A stretch of DNA of 64,000 nucleotides from Poseidonocella sp. HB161398 (GCF_005870025.1 NZ_VATA01000018.1:62001-126000), one strand, 5' to 3'. Positions 1 through 11,350 are shown, numbered from the stretch's first letter. Notes: a model not told the origin generated them from the letters alone. Made by a program: numbers and translations.

Positions 1-519
1 GGCAACGCGGCTGTCCGCCCCTCCGCTTGCCGCGGCATGGGCGAGGAATGTCTCGATCTCCCGGATTTCCGCGTCTTCCAGGTCTTCGGCGAATTTGACC
101 TTCGCGACATCGAGCGGCTTGACTTGCCCCCAGATCCCGCCATGCGCCTCGAGGGCCCGCGTCATGGCGCCGGCGTCGCCCGCATTGCCTTCGGTGACGG
201 CCCATCCGGAAAAGCGCCGCGCGCCGCGGAGCGTGGCATTGAATGTCCCCGCGGCCGCAGGGGCAATCGCCGTCCTGCCGATGCCGGACCGGGCCTTCAG
301 CCAGGCGGCGAAGGCCCGGCACTGCGCCAGGGTCGGCGGCTGGCCGCGGGCAAGCTGGAGGCACAGGTCCGGGGCGCTGGCGGCCGCCCATGACAGCAGG
401 AACGCCGCCGACTCCAGCTCCTTCCTTGCGGTGTTGCCCTTGACGCTCGTCGAATGGAGGTGCGCCGCATAAAGGTTGCCGAGGACGCTCTGCTCACGGG
501 TGTCGCGGGCCTGCCGGCG
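1..519 (-). pseudogene. Site-specific recombinase-like fragment, start lost, runs off window
   Basis: An uninterrupted minus-strand frame enters from beyond the left edge and is open back to an in-frame TAG at 520-522. After that stop no ATG, GTG or TTG occurs in frame for more than 100 codons, so a normal N-terminus is missing. The translation has a helical, Ala/Leu/Arg-rich stretch (LESAAFLLSWAAA, then TLAQCRAFAAWL) followed by an acidic segment (AEDLEDAEIREIETFL). This resembles the SAM-like N-terminal DNA-binding region of tyrosine recombinases that precedes the catalytic domain. The catalytic R-H-R-Y residues would lie outside the window. Family assignment is an inference from texture; a 5'-truncated or nonsense-mutated integrase is the likeliest reading. 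Confidence 0.4.
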
Positions 520-728
520 CTACTGATCTCCGGCCATGCAGTCCGCGCCCATGGCGGGGAGGAGGCGCAACGCGCGTTGCTGCCTCTGGCCCGTGCGCAA
601 GGCCCGGATGACCGGCAACCATGCGGACAAGACGAGCAAATTCAGCCAGTTGATGTTCTGCAGTTTGGAAAGGGCGGTGCCTTAGCCGCCGCGTGCAACG
701 GCGCGCCCGGGCCGACGCCCGGCACATG
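520..728. other. Intergenic stretch, no gene recognised
   Basis: On the minus strand, in the same frame as the recombinase-like fragment, a segment of about 50 codons is open between a TAA near 680 and the TAG at 520-522. It contains a hydrophobic LNLLVLSAWLPVIRAL-like run and ends after a short MAGDQ. It may be a broken upstream part of the same remnant or chance. No RNA gene or promoter is evident. Confidence 0.3.
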
Positions 729-762
729 AAAAACCCCGCCAAACCGGAGGCTTGGCGGGGTG
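729..762 (-). terminator. Rho-independent terminator of the BAX-inhibitor gene
   Basis: Perfect 8-bp arms ccccgcca (734-741) and tggcgggg (753-760) close an 11-nt loop. Read on the minus strand the hairpin is followed by five T residues (729-733), just downstream of the stop codon at 791. Confidence 0.8.
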
Positions 763-790
763 TTGTCAGCTCGGGGCTGAGGTGCCTGCT

Positions 791-1549
791 TTACTCTCTG
801 TTACCGAGAAATGACAGGAGGAACATGAAGAGGTTGATGAAGTCGAGATAGAGCGACAGCGCGCCCATGATCGCCGCCTTGCCCAGCCATTCCTGGTCGG
901 CGTGCTGCGCATGCGCGATGTAGTCAGTCTTGATCCGCTGGGTGTCGTAGGCGGTCAGGCCCGCGAAGACCAGCACGCCGATCACGGAGATCGCGAAGGA
1001 CAGCGCCGAGGAGGCGATGAAGATGTTGACGATCGACGCCACCAGGATGCCGATCACGCCCATCATCAGGAACGTGCCGAAGCCCGACAGGTCCTTCTTG
1101 GTGGTGTAGCCGTAGAGGCTGAGACCGGCGAAGGCGATGGCGGTGATCAGGAAGGTCTGCGCGATCGACTCACCGGTGAAGACCAGGAAGATCGAGCTGA
1201 GCGACAGGCCCATCACCGCGGCATAGACGTAGAAGACCAGCTGCGCGGTCGCCGCCGACATGCGGTTGATCCCGGCGGAGAGGCCGAAGACGAAGGCGAG
1301 CGGGGCGAACATGATCACCCATTTCAGCGGGCTGGCATAAATCGCCTGGCCCAGGCCGGTCAGCGCCTGCTGGCCGGTCGCGGGATCGGTGGCAACCGCC
1401 AGGCCGGAAATGGCCCAGGCCGCCAGCGCGGTCAGCAGCATGCCCACGGACATCGTGCCGTAGACCTTGTTCATGTGGGCCTTCAGGCCCGTGTCAATTG
1501 CAGCCGTGCGGACCCCGGCGGTGCCGCGCATCGTCTGGTAGTCAGCCAT
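791..1549 (-). CDS. BAX inhibitor-1/YccA family inner-membrane protein
   Basis: A 252-residue polytopic membrane protein with about seven hydrophobic segments after a short N-terminal cytosolic stretch. The C-terminal part carries the family's conserved loop (AYDTQRIK) and ends with the hydrophobic SLYLDFINLFMFLLSFLG, typical of the Bax1-I (UPF0005) family. Family members are TMBIM-type channels or regulators, some acting as pH-sensitive Ca2+ leaks; the bacterial role is poorly defined. An in-frame extension to 1660 exists, but the start at 1549 is preferred because GGAGG lies about 7 nt upstream and the protein then matches the family length and MADYQ-type start. Transcribed alone and closed by the terminator at 729-762. 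Confidence 0.93.
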   Translation of the reverse strand: MADYQTMRGTAGVRTAAIDTGLKAHMNKVYGTMSVGMLLTALAAWAISGLAVATDPATGQQALTGLGQAIYASPLKWVIMFAPLAFVFGLSAGINRMSAATAQLVFYVYAAVMGLSLSSIFLVFTGESIAQTFLITAIAFAGLSLYGYTTKKDLSGFGTFLMMGVIGILVASIVNIFIASSALSFAISVIGVLVFAGLTAYDTQRIKTDYIAHAQHADQEWLGKAAIMGALSLYLDFINLFMFLLSFLGNRE

Positions 1550-1720
1550 AGGTTGCCTCCTCGCGTGAAACACTGGTGCGGTCCCGGAGCGGGACCGCGG
1601 CTCAGCTACACATAAAGGCATCCGGGGGCCCGCTTTCAAGCAATTGCGGCGGGGGGGCACGGAAATTTGCGAGAGCTTCGCAAACTGCCGGTTCGATCCG
1701 TGAAACTGCCCGGATTCCGG

Positions 1721-1942
1721 TCATTTCCACCAATCTGGCACGTCCCAGAGCGGTCGGCGGCCCTCGTCGAAGGCCTCGTCGCGGCTGATCCCGACATCTT
1801 CCAGCAGATGTGCGTCGAGCTGCCGCAGATGGCGGCGCTGCCGCTGGAGGGCGAAAAAGTCGAGGATCCCGACGCGGGGAAGCCGGGGCAGGAAGCGCGC
1901 GGGCAGGGGACGCACTGCGCGGGAGAGGAATGAAACGGCCAT
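1721..1942 (-). CDS. DUF1127 (YjiS-like) small protein
   Basis: A 73-residue basic protein. Its centre has the DUF1127 signature: Arg-rich RQRRHLRQLDAHLLEDVGISRDEA, here described as a basic helix followed by an L-x-D-x-G-I-S-R-x-E/D-A motif, ending with a Trp-rich tail (DVPDWWK). DUF1127 proteins in alphaproteobacteria are small regulators, several linked to RNA turnover or phosphate and carbon metabolism. The start at 1942 is chosen because an AAAGGAAT-like ribosome site sits just upstream; a longer in-frame opening to 2176 would run into the LysR gene. It is divergent from that LysR gene, a common arrangement in Rhodobacteraceae, so the 121-bp gap may hold a shared operator. Confidence 0.88.
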   Translation of the reverse strand: MAVSFLSRAVRPLPARFLPRLPRVGILDFFALQRQRRHLRQLDAHLLEDVGISRDEAFDEGRRPLWDVPDWWK

Positions 1943-2028
1943 GGGATATTCCTTTCGCTTCTGTGATGAAAGCACTGGATTGGATGATGTTGATTGATGT
2001 ATGCTCTTCCCTGTCCCATATTGGAAAC

Positions 2029-2048
2029 GAATGATTGTTGGGTTATTC
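2029..2048. promoter_or_regulatory. Candidate LysR-type operator between divergent genes
   Basis: GAATGA (2029-2034) and TTATTC (2043-2048) form an imperfect dyad (5 of 6 positions pair) in an AT-rich stretch 16 bp upstream of the LysR start. LysR regulators usually bind interrupted dyads in the gap to a divergent gene and repress themselves. Only position and symmetry support this. Confidence 0.3.
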
Positions 2049-2063
2049 ATCACGAGGTTTGAT

Positions 2064-2951
2064 ATGTCCCGCGTGCTCGACCTGGCCGCCCTGCGCTCGC
2101 TGATCACCATCGCCGAACTCGGCGGCGTCACCCGTGCCGCGAATGTGCTGAACCTGACCCAGTCGGCGGTCTCCATGCAGATGAAGCGGCTGGAAGAGTC
2201 GCTCGACGTGAAGCTCCTGAACCGGCAGGCGCGCAGCGTGACGCTGACCTCGGCGGGCGAGCAGCTCGTCGGCTATGCCCGCCGCATGCTGGAGCTGAAC
2301 GACGAGGCGGTGACACGGCTGACGACCCAGGACTACGAGGGGCGGCTGACGCTCGGCGTGCCGCATGACATCGTCTATCCGCATATCCCCGGGGTGATGC
2401 AGCGCTTTGCCGCCGAATTCCCGCGGGTGAAGGTGCATCTGGTCAGCTCCTACACGATGAACCTGCTCAAGCAGCTGGAGAACGGCGCCTGCGACGTGAT
2501 CCTGACCACGCAGGAGGCGCGGGTCGACGGCGCCGAGACGCTGGCGACGCTGCCGATGGTCTGGATCGGCGCGGTCAACGGCCAGATCTGGCGGCAGCGG
2601 CCGGTGCGGCTGGCCTTCGAGCCGAACTGCCTGTTCCGCGCGCCGGTCCAGGCGGCGCTGGAATCCGCGGGGATCCCCTGGGATCTGGCGGTGGAGGCCG
2701 ACAGCTCGCGCACCATCGAGGCCAGCGTGGCGGCGGATTTCGCCATGCAGGTGATGCTGCGCGGCACGCTGCCCGAAGGCTGCTCCGAGGTGCCCGACTG
2801 CGCCGGCCTGCCTGCGCTGCCCTCGATGCATATCAACATGTACCGCCGCAATGGCACGCCTTCGCCCGCGGTGGAGCGGGTGCAGGCGCTGCTGCGGGCG
2901 GCCTATGGCGTCCCGATCGGCCCGGCCGAGCAGGTCGCCGCCGCCGAATAG
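2064..2951 (+). CDS. LysR family transcriptional regulator
   Basis: A 295-residue regulator. Residues 1-62 form the winged HTH (ALRSLITIAELGGVTRAA, then QSAVSMQMKRLEE), and the remainder is the two-lobed periplasmic-binding-protein-like effector domain. The start at 2064 is chosen for the GAGG ribosome site 8-10 nt upstream and because it gives the usual short N-terminal arm; the frame is open further upstream to 2001. It is divergent from the DUF1127 gene, the most likely target, and ends 7 bp before the convergent oxidoreductase gene. The effector cannot be deduced from the sequence. Confidence 0.93.
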   Translation: MSRVLDLAALRSLITIAELGGVTRAANVLNLTQSAVSMQMKRLEESLDVKLLNRQARSVTLTSAGEQLVGYARRMLELNDEAVTRLTTQDYEGRLTLGVPHDIVYPHIPGVMQRFAAEFPRVKVHLVSSYTMNLLKQLENGACDVILTTQEARVDGAETLATLPMVWIGAVNGQIWRQRPVRLAFEPNCLFRAPVQAALESAGIPWDLAVEADSSRTIEASVAADFAMQVMLRGTLPEGCSEVPDCAGLPALPSMHINMYRRNGTPSPAVERVQALLRAAYGVPIGPAEQVAAAE

Positions 2952-2958
2952 CGCGGGG

Positions 2959-3918
2959 TCAGATCTCGATGACGATCTTGCCGGTGGATTTCCGCTCGCG
3001 CAGCATCGTCATCGCCTCCTCGACCTGGTCGAGCGGCAGGACATGGCTGACATGGGGTTTCAGCCTGCCCTCGGCATACCAGCCCAGCAGCGTCTGCAGG
3101 CTGCCGGTCAGCGCGGCCTCGTTGAATTTCAGGTAGCCGCCCCAGTAGAAGCCGATCACCGAGATGTTCTTCACCAGCAGGTGGTTGGCCGGGATCTGCT
3201 GGACCTCGCCGCCGGCGAAGCCGATCACCAGGTAGCGCGCCTCGGGCCTGCAGGCGCGGAAGCAGGGGGTGAAGAGCGGCCCGCCGATCGTGTCATAGAC
3301 GACATCGACGCCGCCCAGATCCTTCAGCGCCTGGCGCAGATCGGGATGGTCGCTGTCGATCAGCTCGTCCGCCCCGGCGGCACGCGCCGCCTCCAGCTTA
3401 TCGGCGCCGCGGGCGCAGGCGATCACCCGCGCGCCCATCAGCTTGCCGATCTCGACCGCCGTCAGCCCGACGCCCCCGGCCGCGCCGGTCACCAGCAGCG
3501 TCTCGCCGGGCTGGAGCCGCGCCGAATGGCCGAGCGCGAGATGCGAGGTGCCATAGGCGATCTGGAACCCGGCCGCTTCGGCCATCGGCATACAATCCGG
3601 GATTTTCAGGCAGCGTTCGGCGGGAAAGGCGCCGTATTCGGCCAGCCCGCCATGCCCTGCATAGACTGCAACGCGCTCGCCTATCGCGGGACTCTCGACC
3701 CCGGCCCCGACTGCGACAACCTGTCCCGCCAGTTCCAGCCCCAGAGTGGCCGGAAGGGGCGGTATGTCCTGATATTTTCCCTTTGCCATCAACAGATCGG
3801 CGAAATTCAGCCCGCAAGCTTCGATCCTGAGCAGGACTTCGCCTGTTCCTGCAGCAGGTGCCTCCACGTCAATCAGGGCGGGAGTGCGGTCGAAATCCGA
3901 AATTTGGTAGGCGCGCAT
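2959..3918 (-). CDS. Zinc-independent NADPH:quinone oxidoreductase (MDR superfamily)
   Basis: A 319-residue medium-chain dehydrogenase/reductase. The N-terminal catalytic domain has ACGLNFADLLMAKGKY, the quinone-oxidoreductase signature, with Asn and Asp in place of zinc-ligand Cys/His. The Rossmann domain has the nucleotide loop VTGAAGGVGLTAVEIGKL. Members reduce quinones or enones with NADPH in the cytosol. The length matches the family (about 320-330). The start at 3918 is preceded by a GGGG-type ribosome site. It is monocistronic, convergent with the LysR gene and divergent from the XRE gene across a 286-bp gap that should hold both promoters. The exact substrate is unknown. Confidence 0.92.
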   Translation of the reverse strand: MRAYQISDFDRTPALIDVEAPAAGTGEVLLRIEACGLNFADLLMAKGKYQDIPPLPATLGLELAGQVVAVGAGVESPAIGERVAVYAGHGGLAEYGAFPAERCLKIPDCMPMAEAAGFQIAYGTSHLALGHSARLQPGETLLVTGAAGGVGLTAVEIGKLMGARVIACARGADKLEAARAAGADELIDSDHPDLRQALKDLGGVDVVYDTIGGPLFTPCFRACRPEARYLVIGFAGGEVQQIPANHLLVKNISVIGFYWGGYLKFNEAALTGSLQTLLGWYAEGRLKPHVSHVLPLDQVEEAMTMLRERKSTGKIVIEI

Positions 3919-4204
3919 GACAAACCCCGTTTACAGTGCTACGTGTTTACCTAGTTAGGGATTCAATGGAAGGTGGTCTCTGGCACGAAAGCGGTACTTC
4001 GCGGGGTTTCCGTGGCAGGCACCGCCAAGCGCCGGGGGCTTGGTGTGGAAAGCAATATAGTCTCTGCGTAAGCCCGGTTGCCGTTGCCTTTTAGGGGAGG
4101 GAAGGCGGTACGCCACCGGAGGGAGCATGCATGGCATTGGAAGACATCTGCCCGAGGGGCCTGTCTTCTGGCTGTTCCGTGCGGGAGACAGTCAGGAGGT
4201 GGAA

Positions 4205-4570
4205 ATGAAGCATCCGGTAGACGTCCATGTTGGCAAACGGATCCGGCACCGGCGCTGGATGGTCGGGATGACCCAGCAGCAGCTGGCGACCAAGGTCGGG
4301 ATCAAGTTCCAGCAGATCCAGAAATACGAGACGGGTATGAACCGGGTCTCCGCGTCGCGGCTCTGGGACATTTCCCATGCGCTGGAAGTTCCCGTGGCCT
4401 ATTTCTTCGAAGGTCTCGGCGCAGAGGAGCCGATGGAGGATGTCTCTCCTGCGGGCGATCTGCTGGCCGACAAGGAGGCGCTCGAGCTCGTCCGGTCCTA
4501 CTATGCCATCCCCGAGAACCAGCGCCGGCAGCTTTTCGAGCTGGCCCGGGTCCTCAGCAACGCCGCCTGA
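4205..4570 (+). CDS. XRE family transcriptional regulator
   Basis: A 121-residue protein. Residues about 8-65 form a Cro/C1-type helix-turn-helix (GKRIRHRRWMVGMTQQQLA, then KFQQIQKYETGMNRVSASRLW). The C-terminal 50 residues form an acidic, helical region. This compact type is very common in alphaproteobacteria. The start at 4205 has a strong CAGGAGGTGG site 3-12 nt upstream; an in-frame upstream opening from 4127 lacks one. It is followed after 75 bp by the phosphatase gene. No target can be inferred. Confidence 0.9.
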   Translation: MKHPVDVHVGKRIRHRRWMVGMTQQQLATKVGIKFQQIQKYETGMNRVSASRLWDISHALEVPVAYFFEGLGAEEPMEDVSPAGDLLADKEALELVRSYYAIPENQRRQLFELARVLSNAA

Positions 4571-4645
4571 GCGGCGGTTGCAGCAGCCGCGCCAGCCCCG
4601 TAAGGATGGCTTCCGACGCAGCCCGCGCGGCCTGCTGCCCTGTTG

Positions 4646-5482
4646 ATGACCCTTTTCCCTCCGGATGACGCCTTGCAACTCCACCGATCGCTGATCGACA
4701 CCGCCCATGCCCTCGCCGATGCGGCCCGGGCCGAGACCCTCGCGCATTTCCGCCAGAGCGGGCTCGGCGCCGAGAACAAGGCCGAGACCGGCTTCGATCC
4801 GGTGACCGAGGGCGACCGCGCAGCCGAGGCCGCGATGCGCGCCATCCTGGCCGAACGGCGTCCCGGGGACGGGATCTTCGGCGAAGAATACGGCAGGACC
4901 GAGGGCACGTCCGGCCTGACCTGGGTGCTCGACCCGATCGACGGCACCCGCGGCTTCCTGTCCGGGACGCCGACCTGGGGCGTTCTGATCGCGGTCTGCG
5001 ACGCCACGGGGCCGATCTACGGCATCATCGACCAGCCCTTCATCGGCGAGCGCTTCGAGGGCGGGCTGGGCCAGGCCGGCTACCAGGGGCCGCTTGGGCC
5101 GCGCCCGTTGAAGGCGCGCCGCGGCGTCGGCCTCTCCGAGGCGCTGCTCTTCTCCACCTACCCCGAAGTCGGCACGCAGGCCGAGGGCGAGCTTTTCCGC
5201 CGCGTCTCCGCCCGGGTGCGGCTGACGCGCTACGGCACCGACTGCTATGCCTATGGGCTGCTGGCGCTCGGCCATGTCGACCTGGTGATCGAGGCGGGGC
5301 TTCAGCGCTACGACGTGGCGGGCCCGATTGCCGTGGTCCAGGCCGCGGGCGGCATCGTCACCGACTGGAACGGCGGCCCGGCCGACATGGGCGGCCGTCT
5401 GATCGCGGCGGGCAGTCCCGAGCTTCATGCCGAGGCGCTGGCCATCCTCTCCGGCATCGGCAGCGCCGGGGACGCCGCGTGA
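4646..5482 (+). CDS. hisN: Inositol-phosphatase family protein, probably histidinol-phosphatase
   Basis: A 278-residue Mg2+-dependent phosphatase of the inositol monophosphatase superfamily. Metal-binding motifs in order are FGEEYG (near residue 78), LDPIDGTRGF (near 95) and YDVAGPIAVVQAAGG (near 220), the last being the W/Y-D-x-A-G/A-x site. The RGF after DPIDGT and the overall length fit the HisN-type branch that cleaves histidinol phosphate, but inositol-1-phosphate or a nucleotide substrate is possible, so the symbol is tentative. ATG at 4646 is preferred over the adjacent TTG at 4643. Its TGA overlaps the GTG start of the next gene, so the two are translationally coupled. Confidence 0.8.
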   Translation: MTLFPPDDALQLHRSLIDTAHALADAARAETLAHFRQSGLGAENKAETGFDPVTEGDRAAEAAMRAILAERRPGDGIFGEEYGRTEGTSGLTWVLDPIDGTRGFLSGTPTWGVLIAVCDATGPIYGIIDQPFIGERFEGGLGQAGYQGPLGPRPLKARRGVGLSEALLFSTYPEVGTQAEGELFRRVSARVRLTRYGTDCYAYGLLALGHVDLVIEAGLQRYDVAGPIAVVQAAGGIVTDWNGGPADMGGRLIAAGSPELHAEALAILSGIGSAGDAA

Positions 5483-6831
5483 GCGGGATGCTGATCCGCG
5501 GCGCCGCCGCCATCGTCACCATGGATGCGGAGCGGCGCGAGCTTTCGGGCGCCTGTCTGCGCATCGCGGGCGGCGTCATCTCGGAGATCGGCCACGGGCT
5601 CGTGCCCGCTCCGGGCGAGGAGGTCCTCGAGGCGGCGGGCTGCGTCGTCACGCCGGGGCTGATCAACACCCATCACCATCTCTACCAGACGCTGACCCGC
5701 GCCGTGCCCGCCGGGCAGGACGCGCTGCTTTTCGGCTGGCTGCAGACGCTCTATCCGATCTGGGCGCGCTTCACCCCCGAGCACATGCGCGTCTCGGCGA
5801 TGACCGGCCTCGCGGAGCTCGCGCTCTCGGGCTGCACGCTGACCTCGGACCATCTCTATCTCTATCCGAACGGCGCGCGGCTCGAGGACACGATCGAGGC
5901 GGCGGGGGAGGTCGGCATCCGCCTCCTGGCCACCCGCGGCGCCATGTCGATCGGCGAGAGCGACGGCGGCCTGCCGCCCGACAGCCTGGTCGAACGGGAA
6001 TCCGCGATCCTCGAGGACTGCATCCGCGTCGTCGACGCCTTCCACGATCCCGCGCCCGGCGCGATGATCCAGGTCGGCATCGCGCCCTGCTCGCCCTTCT
6101 CGGTCAGCCGCGAGCTGATGCGCGACGCGGCGCTGCTGGCGCGCGACAAGGGGGTGCGGCTGCACACCCATCTGGCGGAGAATGACGAGGACATCGCCTA
6201 TTCGCTGGAAAAATTCGGCTGCCGGCCCGGCCAGTATGCCGAGGATCTGGGCTGGACCGGCGACGATGTCTGGCATGCCCATTGCGTCAAGCTCGACGGG
6301 GCGGAGATCGACCTTTTCGCGCGAACGCGGACCGGGGTGGCGCATTGCCCCTGCTCGAACTGCCGTCTCGGCTCGGGCATCGCCCCGGTGCGCGCGATGC
6401 GCGACGCGGGCGTGCGCGTCGGGCTCGGCGTCGACGGCTCGGCCTCGAATGACAGCTCGAACCTGATCCTCGAGGCACGCCAGGCGATGCTGCTGCAGCG
6501 GGTCGCCCGCGGCGCCGATGCCATGTCGGTGCGCGAGGCGCTGGAGATCGCGACGCGGGGCGGGGCGGAGGTGCTGGGCCGGCTGCACGACCTGGGCTCG
6601 CTGGAGCCCGGCAAGCGCGCCGACATCGCCATCTGGGACGTCTCGGGGATCGAGGCGGCGGGCGCCTGGGATCCGGTGGGCGCGCTCCTTCTGGCCGGGC
6701 CGCCGCGGGTGCGCGACCTGATCGTCGAGGGCCGCCGCGTCGTCGCCGACGGGCAGATGGCCACGCTCGATCTCGGCCGCCTGATCGAGACCCAGACCCG
6801 CCTGGCCCGCGGGCTGGCGGAAAGCGCCTGA
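5479..6831 (+). CDS. 8-oxoguanine deaminase-type amidohydrolase
   Basis: A 450-residue metal-dependent amidohydrolase of the 8-oxoguanine deaminase/TrzA-AtzB group. Visible motifs are the zinc-binding NTHHHLYQTLTRAVPA (around residue 74), LHTHLAEN (around 233), the WHAHCVKL strand with the catalytic His, and GLGVDGSASND (around 320) with the metal-ligand Asp. Family members deaminate 8-oxoguanine, isoguanine-like purines or s-triazines in the cytosol. The GTG start at 5479 overlaps the upstream phosphatase stop (GTGA), and the CAP gene follows 2 bp after its stop, so the three genes form one operon. Purine salvage is the most likely role; the exact substrate is inferred. Confidence 0.87.
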   Translation: MSGMLIRGAAAIVTMDAERRELSGACLRIAGGVISEIGHGLVPAPGEEVLEAAGCVVTPGLINTHHHLYQTLTRAVPAGQDALLFGWLQTLYPIWARFTPEHMRVSAMTGLAELALSGCTLTSDHLYLYPNGARLEDTIEAAGEVGIRLLATRGAMSIGESDGGLPPDSLVERESAILEDCIRVVDAFHDPAPGAMIQVGIAPCSPFSVSRELMRDAALLARDKGVRLHTHLAENDEDIAYSLEKFGCRPGQYAEDLGWTGDDVWHAHCVKLDGAEIDLFARTRTGVAHCPCSNCRLGSGIAPVRAMRDAGVRVGLGVDGSASNDSSNLILEARQAMLLQRVARGADAMSVREALEIATRGGAEVLGRLHDLGSLEPGKRADIAIWDVSGIEAAGAWDPVGALLLAGPPRVRDLIVEGRRVVADGQMATLDLGRLIETQTRLARGLAESA

Positions 6832-6833
6832 GC

Positions 6834-7217
6834 GTGGCGGATGCCTTCGGCCCGCTCTTGAACGCCTTCCGCGCCGACGCCGGGCTGCCGCCCCTGACCC
6901 TGCATCCGCTCTGCGAGCGCGCGGCGCTCGAGCATGCCGCCGACCAGGCGCGGCGCGAGGTGCTGACCCATGGCAGCGGCTTCGAGAACCGCGACACCGC
7001 CGCCAACCGCATCGGTGCGCTCGGCTATCAATGGGGCTTCGCCGCCGAGAACGTGGCCTTCGGCCAGCGCGACGAGGCGCAGGTGCTGGAGGCCTGGGCG
7101 AATTCCCCCGGCCACCGCGCCAACATGCTGAGCCCGAAGCCCGTGCATTACGGCTTCGGCGGCGCCTCGAACCGGCTCGGCCCCTACTGGGTGCTGGTGC
7201 TCGCCGCGCCGATGTGA
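6834..7217 (+). CDS. CAP (SCP/PR1-like) domain protein without signal peptide
   Basis: A 127-residue protein that is essentially a bare CAP domain. It shows the CAP helix (LCERAALEHAADQA), the HG after VLTHGSGF, the AAENVAFG motif and the WANSPGHRANML signature. CAP proteins in bacteria are usually exported and of uncertain biochemical role. Here the GTG start at 6834, 2 bp after the preceding stop, leaves no signal peptide or lipobox. It may therefore act in the cytosol, or export may need a start inside the preceding gene, for which no ribosome site is seen. It is the last gene of the phosphatase-deaminase operon. Confidence 0.85.
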   Translation: MADAFGPLLNAFRADAGLPPLTLHPLCERAALEHAADQARREVLTHGSGFENRDTAANRIGALGYQWGFAAENVAFGQRDEAQVLEAWANSPGHRANMLSPKPVHYGFGGASNRLGPYWVLVLAAPM

Positions 7218-7534
7218 CCCTGCCGCGCCGCGGCGCCGCGCAAATGTCCGCGAGCCGCCGTGATCGTGCCGTGCCTTGGCGCCAACTGCCCGGTTTGCAA
7301 GCCGGATAGCGGTAACGTCTCCGACTTTAGGTGTAGTGCATCCCTCTTGTTTCGCGCCGCGTTCCGGGTAGGCTCATCCGCGGGAGGACAGTGTCCGTCA
7401 GGCTTTTTCTGCACAAGCAGCCGTTCCGGGAATTGCTCCGGACCGGAGCCGTCGGACTGTCCGCAGCGGCGGGCGCAGGCGCCCGGCAGAGACAGGACAG
7501 GGCGGGTTGAGGAGCCCGCCGAAAGGGAGGACCC
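7218..7534 (+). other. Leader region upstream of coxS
   Basis: A 317-bp gap with no credible gene on either strand. It contains a short dyad (ccggt, 6-nt loop, gccgg) near 7289-7304 and a sigma70-like pair TTGTTT then TAGGCT with 16-bp spacing near 7348-7375, which could drive the cox genes. A GGGAGGA block near 7381-7387 is too far from coxS to be its ribosome site; AAGGGAGGA at about 7523-7531 serves that role. I see no recognisable riboswitch. Confidence 0.35.
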
Positions 7535-8005
<471 letters not shown>

Positions 8006-8008
8006 GCG

Positions 8009-10372
<2,364 letters not shown>

Positions 10373-10383
10373 GGAGCGACGCC

Positions 10384-11175
10384 ATGTATCCGACCAAGTA
10401 CCACCGCCCCGCCTCTCTGGCCGAGGCGCTGCAGCTCCTCTCGGAGAACGAGGATGCCAAGCTGCTGGCCGGGGGGCAGACGCTCCTGCCGACCATGAAG
10501 CAGCATCTCGCCGCGCCCGAGGCGGTGATCGACCTCTCGGCCTCGGGGCTCTGCGGCATCTCGAACGGGGGGACCATGGTGACGATCGGCGCCATGACCA
10601 CCCATGCCGAGGTGGCGAGCTCCGCCGATATCGCCGCCGTCGTGCCGGTGCTGAACGGCGTCGCGGCGGGGATCGGCGATCCGGCCGTGCGGCACCGCGG
10701 CACGATCGGCGGCTCGATCTCCAACAACGACCCCTCGGCGGACTACCCCGCCGCGCTGGTCGGGCTCGATGCGAGGATCGTGACCAATGCCCGCGAGCTC
10801 TCCGCGGAGGAGTTCTTCGACGGCATGTTCGCCACCGCGCTCGAGGAGGGCGAGATCGTCACCCAGATCCGCGTGGTCGGGCCGAAGCGCGCCGCCTATG
10901 TCAAGTTCCCCAACCCCGCCAGCCGCTATGCCATGGTCGGCGTGATGGTGGCCGAGACCGCCGACGGCATCCGCGTCGCGGTCACCGGGGCAGGGGAGGA
11001 CGGCGTCTTCCGGCACGAGGGGCTCGAAGCGGCGCTTGCCGCCGATTTCTCGCCCGCCGCGCTCGATCCGGTGGAGATCTCGGCCGAGGGGCTGCTCAGC
11101 GACATGCACGCCACGGCCGAGTACCGCGCGCATCTGGTCAAGGTGATGGCCAAGCGCGCCGTCGCCGCCTGCTGA
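10384..11175 (+). CDS. coxM: Carbon-monoxide-dehydrogenase-type medium (FAD) subunit
   Basis: A 263-residue FAD-binding subunit of the molybdopterin dehydrogenase FAD family. The two pyrophosphate-binding signatures are visible: AGGQTLLP near residues 34-41 and TIGGSISNNDPSADYP near 109-124. It accepts electrons from the small subunit. It completes the S-L-M operon, with GGGAGCGACGCC just ahead of its ATG, and is followed by a hairpin terminator. No coxD/E/F/G maturation genes are adjacent, so maturation factors must be elsewhere or are not needed for this form. Confidence 0.92.
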   Translation: MYPTKYHRPASLAEALQLLSENEDAKLLAGGQTLLPTMKQHLAAPEAVIDLSASGLCGISNGGTMVTIGAMTTHAEVASSADIAAVVPVLNGVAAGIGDPAVRHRGTIGGSISNNDPSADYPAALVGLDARIVTNARELSAEEFFDGMFATALEEGEIVTQIRVVGPKRAAYVKFPNPASRYAMVGVMVAETADGIRVAVTGAGEDGVFRHEGLEAALAADFSPAALDPVEISAEGLLSDMHATAEYRAHLVKVMAKRAVAAC

Positions 11176-11200
11176 GCGCCGCCCGCAAACCGCCCTGTCC

Positions 11201-11230
11201 GGCCCCGGCCTCCGAGCCGGGGCCTCTTCC
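11201..11230 (+). terminator. Terminator of the coxSLM operon
   Basis: A 9-bp perfect stem ggccccggc (11201-11209) / gccggggcc (11216-11224) with a 6-nt loop, followed by TCTTCC, lies 26 bp after the coxM stop. The T-tail is short, so efficiency is uncertain. Confidence 0.65.
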
Positions 11231-11350
11231 GTTGCGGCATCTGTGGCGCCGCTGCCGCCCGGCCCTCCGCGTCTCGCGCATTCGTGAACTCCGGACTGGC
11301 CTTCGCCCCTCGGCCATGCAAGGTCCGGCAAGCTAAGAGGTGCAGGAGAG

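Noticed and set aside
1685-1705. T-loop-like ggttcgatcc sequence
   Set aside because: No tRNA cloverleaf can be drawn around it; it lies between two protein genes without an acceptor stem.
7280-7325. tRNA-like hairpin with TTGCAA loop upstream of coxS
   Set aside because: The short stem resembles an anticodon arm, but there is no acceptor stem, D arm or T arm of correct spacing.
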